NCBI GenBank assembly: GCA_046346845.1 | Contig: JAXMHH010000002.1 | Coordinates: forward strand, 62,001 to 126,000 | Length of the DNA stretch: 64,000 bases | From: DSSB01 sp046346845 | GTDB taxonomy: Bacteria; UBA10199; DSSB01 | Direction of reading: 5' to 3' | Program-made: the position numbers and the translations under genes | In this document: piece after piece, positions 54,392 to 63,300 of the stretch | Layout of the letters: each line of letters begins with the position of its first letter | Numbering within the stretch: the stretch's first letter is position 1 | Notes under the pieces: model-generated | Told to the model about the DNA's origin: nothing | The model's input: only the letters and a program-made list of their open reading frames with translations | The model's database searches: none

Positions 54392-57300
54392 TTAGTTCGG
54401 CCGCATTTCGACAGCAACTCCTGGGGGATTCCTTCCCTGGACGATTCCCGCCAGCTCCGCATCGGTCAAGGGCCGGGGGCTGAGAATCTGGATGGATTGG
54501 CGCCGCTCCGCGGGGAGGCTCAAGTCCGTGTTGTTCAAGGTATAGACATGGTTGCCGCCATCCGTCGAAGCCCGTTCCAGCACCGAATAGGGGTGGTCTC
54601 CGATCACGATGCTGCGCGGGGATCCTGGGGTTGGCGAGGCGGGCCGGTTCCCCGCGGGTTCTGAATCCGAGGGAATAGATGCGTGATCGATGGCAACCCG
54701 GAAGGGGGTGGGGTGATGCGCAGGGTCTAGGTTTCCCTCAGCGGTGAAACGTAGCCCCAGACGCGTCTCCGCTTCCTCTCGGGACAAGGTCAAAATCCTT
54801 CGTTCGGGCAAACTATTGGTCGTAACAAAAGTGAGGCGCACTTGGTTGCTCGGAGAGCCATCTGGATTTACGGCCGCGGTTGAGGATTGCAATGTCATCT
54901 CAAGTCCATACTGGACCCTGCCATCGTCGCTGGACGGAATCACGTAATAATAGAGACCGTGCTCTCCCCTACCTCTCACCTGGTCCCCGGAGGAGTCGCC
55001 ATCGGGAATCCGATCTGCCGCGAGCGCCTGGGCCGGGACCTGGGACTGCTCCCGGGAAAGCGGAAGCACGTGGGCTCCACCGGGCGCGGTCCTGGCAGGT
55101 TGCTGCGCCGCCTGCTCGTAAGGACGGAGAATAGGGTAGGCCAAGGGTAACTCGTGTCCCTCTCCATCGGCGCCTCGGAAGCTTTCTTGGACATGGAATT
55201 GCAAAGGCAGCGGCCTACCTTGGGCGTCCACTCCGTAGGTCAAGGAACGAGAGGCCACCACCGTCCGAAATACCTGGTAGAGGGCCCCGTCGATGGTGGC
55301 GTCGTGCTCGACCACGCGCCCCGCATTCGCGAATCCGCTGATCTCAATGGTGACGTCCAGATGCCCATCGGAGGCCTGATTGAGGCGATAAGCCAGCGCT
55401 CGTTCGCACCCCACGAAATGAGGCCAAGTCGTCTCGTTGAGATAACCGAGCAGCTCCCGAATATACCGGACATCCCCCGCCAGGAGTCCCCGGGTGCGCC
55501 GGCGCCTGATCTCTTCGAGCATAGCGCTGCGCCGGGTGGGATCGGCGTTGCGAAATTCGGGGCTCTGCCCCACTCGGTACATCTCTTCGAGCGCCGCCAT
55601 GACAATGGGGTGGGTTTGGATGGAACGCATCCGGTTCCTGGTCAAATCCAGGTTGTCCGCCAGGCGGATGATGAACAGAAAGGGATTTTGCTCGTGGCTC
55701 GCCGCCATGTAGTCGGAACGGCCCGGCTTGTCCGAACCATGGCGTTCGATCGCCAAAAAGATCTCGCGAAACAGGGGCGAATCCGAACGGATGCCGAATA
55801 CCGCCTCCATGTGGTGCGCGAAACTTTGGCTAAAGATGCGGCCGCTGTATTGGGCATGCACGCCCTTGCTTTCGTGGGGCTGCAGATCCCCGTAGCCGGT
55901 GTCGTGGATCACGCCGACCAAGGTCACCAACGCCCGGGCCTGGGCCTCGGCACGGGCCCATTGGGCGTCGCTGACGGGAACTTGAGGATTCCGGCTGCCA
56001 TCGGGCCGAACCGCCCCCTCGGGCAGGAAATTCGCCATGATCCTGCCCCGCGCCATCGGGGCCTGGGCGAAGATCTGGCTGGAGATATTCCCGACGGTGA
56101 TGGCGTGGTTCCAACCGTGCGGCGTATAAGGCAGGGTGGTGTCCGCGACGTCCATGGTCTCCAGGCTTCCCCACAGATCGCCCAGGAAGGCCTCGATCTC
56201 GGCTTCCCGACCGGGCTCCGCCTGCAGGATGGACCTGCGAAGGGATTCCCGAGTGCGGCGAATGTCGCTGTAAAGACGGGCCCGGTTCATGAGGTCGTCC
56301 GGCTGCCAAGGAAAATCGCTGTGCCGCGCGGGATCGACGCCGAACAACCGCAGCAGGCTGACGGCCTCCGGACTATGGTCGGCGACCTCGTATTCCCGGC
56401 GCACCAACAAAGACAGCAGCCGGACTTGGATATCGTCCCGCCCTTCAAACCCGAGATTAGGTTCCAGGGCTAGCACCCTACCGAGATGCTCGGCCGGGTG
56501 CTCCGAGGTGATAATATCCAGGAGGAGGCTGCGCACCGAATGGGAGATGATGGCCCGGGAAGCTTGAACTACCAGCTGGATTTGCTCGATGGGCGCCTCG
56601 CGGAGGAAGCGCTCCACACGGGGGTTTCCCGTAGCCATGTTGAGCAGATAACCGAGGACTTCCTCGGCGGGCCGGACATCGCTGATCGCCAAATGCTGGC
56701 CGGTGGCCTGCAGGATACTTTCCAGTCGCTCCGCGCCGATGCGTTCGATCAGGCGAATCGTGGGCGAAAGATCGGGGTCTTCGACCATGATATCGTGTTC
56801 CGGAAAAAATTGGCTTTGGCTCTGGGTGACATCGAGAAGGTGGGTCAGCAAGGGATGCCGGGCGCGCCAAATCTCCCTTAAGGTCTCGGGAGCCAGCGGA
56901 GGAAGAACTTCCCTGGTCTCGGCATAATGATTCAAGATTTCCCGAAATCCCGCGCTCCCCGCCTCGGCCGCCAGCAGCCGAGCCTGCGTTTCGCGGGCCA
57001 GGGAAGAGCGATGGAGGTCCCGCCGATAATTGGGAGCCAGGATATCCGTGGGTGCGGGGGCCTGGGCCTCGGTCCCAATTTGGACCAACAGCTCCAGGTC
57101 GCGCAGGGCGGCGGCATATTCGGGGGAACCCACCGCATGGGAATTCAGATTCCGCACCATCTCCAGGGCCAAGGGGGCCAGGGGAGAACCGGCGCGTTGC
57201 AGCTGCGGGATGCTGCGCACCAAGGCGGGAGAAATAGTCGGAGAATGGGGGACCGGTGCCGAAACACTGGCAGAAACAGGAGCCCCAGGTTCCGGTGCCA

Positions 57301-60300
57301 AAACACTGGCAGTAGCAGGAACCTCAGGCTCCCTACCCACCGATTCGGGGTTCGCCACCTCCGGTCCGTGGTCAAGCGCAGCGGCCTCCTCGAAAGCGTT
57401 GGCCGGGGGAACTGGGGCCGCCGCTGCAGCGGGTGGAGCGGCGTTTTCATTGGCCACCGCCGCTTCCAGCAGGATCCGTCGGGTATCCCGGTAGGCCTCC
57501 AAGGCGCGTCGGTAGGCCTCGGAACCGCGCTCAACGGAGGCTAGCCTTCGGCCTGCGGCCCCGCCGAGGGCCACCAAGCGCCCTCCAGCCTCGCTCGCGT
57601 CGGCATGCATCTGAACCAAGGTCTCGAGCTCTTGGCGTAAGCTTGCAAAGTTCGGGGAATCCGGTCGCTCGCTGGAAAGACCCTGCAAGACCTGCCGAAC
57701 CTGGGCCCTCAAGGGAGAGGAACCCCGCAGCAAGGCCCCAAGCTCCCGTACCAAGGCCGGGCCAAGCGTTGTGGGAATCGCGGGAGACTCGGATGCAGCG
57801 GAGGCCGGCGGGACGCTCTGCGGCGTTGGCGCCGATTCTCCCTCCACCGCGCTCAGCAAATCCCGGGTATTTCGGAATTGTTCCAGAAGCTCACGGTATT
57901 CCGCGGAATCCCGAGAAACGGTTTCGAGCCTGCGCAGAATCCCCCGCGCGACTTCGATGCGCAGTCGAGGCGCCCCCCGCTGCAGGATATTCCGCTGCGC
58001 ATCGGCGAAGATCTCTCCGAGGGTCTCCATCTCCTGGCGAAGCGCGGCGGCCTCGGGGGAGTTGGGCCTCAGGCCCGCCAAGCGAACCCGTGCCTCCCGC
58101 CGATGCCTGGCCAAGGCATTGGCATCCCGTGGTTCAAAATTTTCGTCGATGCGCACGAGGCCTTCCCGGACCTGGCTCAGCCACTCCACGGCCTCGGCGA
58201 CGGGGTTCCTACCGAGACGGCCCCGCATCACTTGAAGGAAGAGGAATTGCTCCGCACGGGCGCGATCCCCGGGCTGCAGGCGCTCGAGCTCGGCGCGATA
58301 GGCGGGCGAGCTGCGCAGGTTTCCGAAGCGCACGCTCACGGGCACCGCCAATAAGGCGCTCCCGGGATCCCGTTCCGCCAACTGACTCAAGACTTGCACC
58401 AAGGCCTCGGGGAGGTTCGCTCCGAAACTTTCCCGCGCCAGGCGCAGCAAGGTGTCCCGCGCCTGCCGACGGGCCGCAACCTGGGTCGGGGTCATGACCC
58501 CAGACTGGTCGGGTGTCACCGGTGCAGCGTTGGTTTCCGGGGCTGGGGAGGCGCTGCCGTTCGTGGCCTCGACCGGGGTCGATGGAATGGGCGGCTGGGC
58601 AACCTCCGTCGTGGCGGCTCGGGGAATTTGGGTGAAGGTCACCCTCCCGTCCGCGCCGACGCTCAGCGTTGCCGTTCCCTCAAGGATACCTTGGGCCATG
58701 CGATGCAGGGCCTCGGGGCTCTCGGCGGTTTGGATAGCCCAGGCCAAAATTTGGGCGCGGTGCACACCAAGATTCGTCCCTGGATTCGCGGCGATCAGAA
58801 AATCCACCTGCCGGGAGAAGTCCGACGCGGAGCTCAGGTAGGCCGCGAGCCGCGTGCGATTGAAGGCCGACGTCGCCCCGGGTTCCCCGCTCACCTGCTG
58901 CAAGAGCGCCAGCAGGATGCCTTCGGCTTGGGGACTGCCCTCGCGATAGCCAAAGGTTTGGAGGATACGGCTGAGATCTCCGCGCAAGCGGCTGGTCTCG
59001 CCGACGGCCGTTTCGACACGAGCGACCAGCCCTGGGGCATCCGAGGCCCCGGACAAGGCCCAAGCCAGCGCCTGGTGCATCGCCACGGTGGCGAGGGGAC
59101 TGCCCGGGGTGAAACCCAGGTTGCGCACCATGGCCTGGAGCGATTCGCGAACCTGCGGCAGAGAGGCCTGCAGCGCCTCCAAGGCGGCGGGAAAGGCCGA
59201 GGGAGTGGCCGCATGGGACAGCGCCCACAGCAACAGTTCGCCGGAAAGAGAGCGACCCAGCGGCGTCGCGGCGTAGGCGGGACCGTAAAGCCCCTCCGTG
59301 ATCTGCCGGATAAACCCGGCCGCCGCCTGCGCATGGTTTGAAAATTCTTGCAAACGTTCGGCGCTGAGGCTGGAACGAAGGGCGAGGGCCAACAAGGAGA
59401 CACGGAGTTGGTTCGCCTCGGGGGAATTTCCATAACCGGCCTGGTCGAGAACCAAGGTCACGCCCGCATTGAGGCTCTGAACACCTTCTGCATCCAGTCC
59501 CCGGGCCAAGGCGGCCTGAAGCAGCCCCAGGCGAATTTGGCTCCGGACCTCCCCCCTCACTCCGGACTGGTCGAGGATCCCCCCGATGCCGGCCTCGAGG
59601 CCCTGGAGCTGTCCGGACAACTCCTGGATCGCCTGGGCTGCCGTTCGGCCTCGTTCGGCGCGGGCGGTGACATGCAGAAGCAAGAAGGCCGTGAGGTTAC
59701 GGCCGGATTCGCTGCTCGGATCGACCCCCAAGTCCTGACGGACGGCATTGCGCAGGGCCTCCAAGTTATCGCTAGTCACGGCGCCCTCGACGTGCCCGGC
59801 GCTCTGACCTTGGGCAAGCCCCAGGTTCATCGCCTCGAGCAGGGCCCGACCCTCTTCCCCGGCTGGATCGATGCCAAGTCGGCTTTGAATGACGTTGCGA
59901 AATCTTGTTTGCAGGATGCGATCTTCCAAGTGCGCCTGCATGCGATGCAGGACGTTCCCGGTCAGGGTATTGAACAGGCGCCCGCCGATGCGAAGCTGCA
60001 GGATGGTCCCCGCACTGCCGAGGACCCTAGTCCCGAAGCTCTCTCCGGGCTCGGCGTGCTCGGCGGTCAGGGTCATCAGCGAGGCCTCGGTGGCCAATTG
60101 GCCCCCGTAGTTCAAGGCCTGCCGGGCCATTCGGTTCGCGGTACCCAATTCGGTCATCTGGGCCACTTGGCGGGGGGCAATCCCAATCCCTTCCGCAACC
60201 CTTCCCCACACCGAATTTCCCACGCTGATCGATCCCATCATCAAGACGCTGTAACCCGCACCGACGGCGAACTCGTGCGGATCGGGAAACACCCATTGTC

Positions 60301-63300
60301 CGCTCCGCAGATAACCCCAGGTGGCCTGCATGCCGGTCATCGAGGCGTGGAAGGCGGTGCCCTCCACGGCAACCCCCAGGCCCCAGGTCAAGGCACGCGC
60401 GGCTACCCGGCGGCCGCTTTCCTGGGCGGCCTCGCCCATCGTCCACAGGGCCGCGCGCCCCAGGTACCGGCGGGCGCCTTGCCCGGCCGCCCACAAGGCG
60501 GCTCGCTCCCCGACCAAGTTTGTTCCCTCGGTGGCCAGCCACCCGCTCATCGCGCGGGTCATGCCCAGTCGCGTGACGGCCCCGGCGCCGCTGGCCAAGC
60601 CGCCCGAGACCACCGTCATCGCCAAGTTGACGACTACCTCATCGGCGATCCGGTCATGGGTCGCGTCGGAGATATTCAGCCATTCCCCCGTGGGATCCAT
60701 CATGTCGTTGAAGGTCTCCCAGGCCTGGCGCGAGACCGGATCCAACTGATTGGCGTCATGTTGCCCGCGGATTCGCGTAAACACCAGCAAGCGCATCCTC
60801 GTTTCCTGCTCTTGCTGAACGGCTTGATCGATCAGGCGGTCGATTTGGGATTGGGGGGGCCGCGGCATTCCCCGATCGATCATCTCGAACACCCGGCGAT
60901 TAATTTCTTCGCGCAGGCGCGGGCGCGCTGCCTCGGATTCCCGCGTGAGGCCCTGCAGCTCGGTAGCGGAAATGCTCTGTTGCGCGCGGTGGATATCCTC
61001 GGCCATCACTTCTTCGAGGATCCGGCCGGCCGCGACGTAGGAACCGTCCCGGGCACGGAGGGATTGCGCCAAAGTCAGGGAAGCGCGGCGGTTGGCCTCG
61101 GGACTCTGCGCCCGTTGCTGAACGGAGCCATAGCTCTCGAAATTCATCACCTGCATCAGTCGGGGATCGAGCTCCTGGCGCGCACCGGCGGGGACGTCGC
61201 GGCTGCCGCCGCCCAATATCCCCGAGCCGCGACGAACGGCCTCGCGACCGTGATCGTCAAACAGGAGAAAATACCGGGTGCCTTCGCCGGGTCCCACCAC
61301 TACGCGATCCAGCCTTCCGCCGCCTTGATGACGGTCGATATAGATGACGCCGCCTTGCGGACCCACCTCCACCCGCAGCATCGAGGTTCGGTCCCTGCCG
61401 GCCCCGCGGTGCGGAATGAAGGTGATCTCGCCTCTCGGTGGGACCTGCACGGTGGGCACTCCCACCAGCGGGCGTTCCGGATGCTGCTGAAAACTTTCGT
61501 AGATTCCTTGGGTATTCAATTCGGGAACAAGACCCTCGGCGCCGAAACGCCCCTCCACTGTACCTACGACGGCCATGCCCCGGTAGGCCTCCGCCTCCAA
61601 GGCCTGGCGGCGCGCCTGTCTCGCCTCGACAGAATCAGGACCCGACAAGGGCAAATTGCCGACATTGGTCAAATCCACGACATCGGGCCCGCCGGGCGGC
61701 ACCAATCGGGTGTTGTTCCCCATCTCGCTGGCGAATCGCGCCTGGGCGGCCTCGAGCCTGGCCTGACGAACCACCGGCAGGGTTTCCTCTAGGGAATAAA
61801 AGGCCATGCTCGGGTCGTTGATGAGCCGGCGCATCGCCTCGAGGGTGGCCTCGTTGCTGCCCAAATCCTGCGAGGCCCACCCCATCAAGTTGCCGGCCCG
61901 CTGCGCGTCGAGATCCTGGGAAATCTGGACCATGCGGTCGAGGGCCTGATTCATGAGGCGATTGTTCATGTCCAGCGCCACCGTGCGCATGGCCTGCAAT
62001 TGGGGATCGGCGGCGGGCCGCAGCCGATAATCCTCACCGGGCGCGCGCGAGTCCCTCAGGAAGGTCTGCAGTTCCGCCCGTCCTTGCAGCGGATTACCTT
62101 CTTCGAAGGCGAGCATCGCGCTCCGAAAATGGCGGCGGACCGGATCGGACTCGGCCTGCAAGGCGGCGCGATATTCGCCCAATCGTCCCAGGTGCAGGGC
62201 CTGTTGGACCACTCGGCCCCGATCCTCGACGGAAAGGCCCTCGTAGGCCGGGGAAAAATGGAGTTGCCCGTTTTCCACCCCGCTGATGAAATCGGAGAGC
62301 GGCCTTCGCCCTTCGCCCACGCGGACCTGCTGCGCCGAATCGCGGAGGGCCGCTTCGGTCAAATGCCCCTGAGCGAGCTGACGATTGGCCTGTGCGGTCA
62401 ATTGGGTCAGCAGCGCCTGCTGGGTCGCCGGCTCTTGCAGAAACCGGGCAAGGCCTTCCGCCGAGAGCAGGGGGAGAACATTCGCCGCCACCGTCTCGGC
62501 GGCCCTGCCGGGACCTGCTTGGACCAATGCTTGGAGTTGGTTTCGGTAGAGATCGTTTGCCGCCTCGGCCCCGGCTTCGCTGGTAGGATTGAGAGCAGGA
62601 AGCAAGGCAACCATGCTGTCTTGGACCTGGCGGAGATGCGCGGTAAGATCCGCCTCGCTCATCCGGACGCGGGTAGGCGAGGCGGCCAGGAGATTGGCGG
62701 CCTGCTCCCGCCGGTCGCTGGCTCCGTAAGAGACGTAATCCCCCCAATGGCTTCGCGGATCCCGGAGGTCCAGGGACCGCTCGTCGTACTGGCGCTGCCG
62801 CATGGCATGAAATCCGGCCATCAGCTCACCCAAATCGTTGAACCGGTCGGCGGAAGAGCCGTAGTCGCTGTCGGTCGCCCGCGCCACCAGAGCCTGCCAA
62901 GCGACCAAATCCTGGACGCGATCGTTCCCCGAATCGAGGGCGATGTCGATGCGATGGGCAAGGCGGTAATTGGCCAGGCGTTCGCGAAGTGGCGTCGATT
63001 CGACACCGGCGGCCGTAACCGCTTGGCCATGCAAGGTTTGCAAGCCTTGGACTTCCCCTTGAACCTGGCCCTCCAGGGCCGTGTTGGCGGCGGCAAAGGC
63101 CTGCTCGCTCTCGCCCAACCACTCGACCGAGGCTCCACCATAGAGGCCTCCGATCTCCCGGCGCAGGGCCAGCAGGGAACGGTCGGTTTGGAGCAGCGAC
63201 TGTAACTGATAGGCGCGCAGACTAGGGTCTTCGGAGAGGTGATTGGCCACCCTTTCCCGAGCGGAGCGCAGATTGGCCAAGGTCGATCTCAGCCGAGGGA

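Noticed and set aside
59348..61792. Long plus-strand frame (over 800 codons) inside the giant HD gene
   Set aside because: Antisense shadow; the minus-strand frame continues through it with repeats and module motifs.
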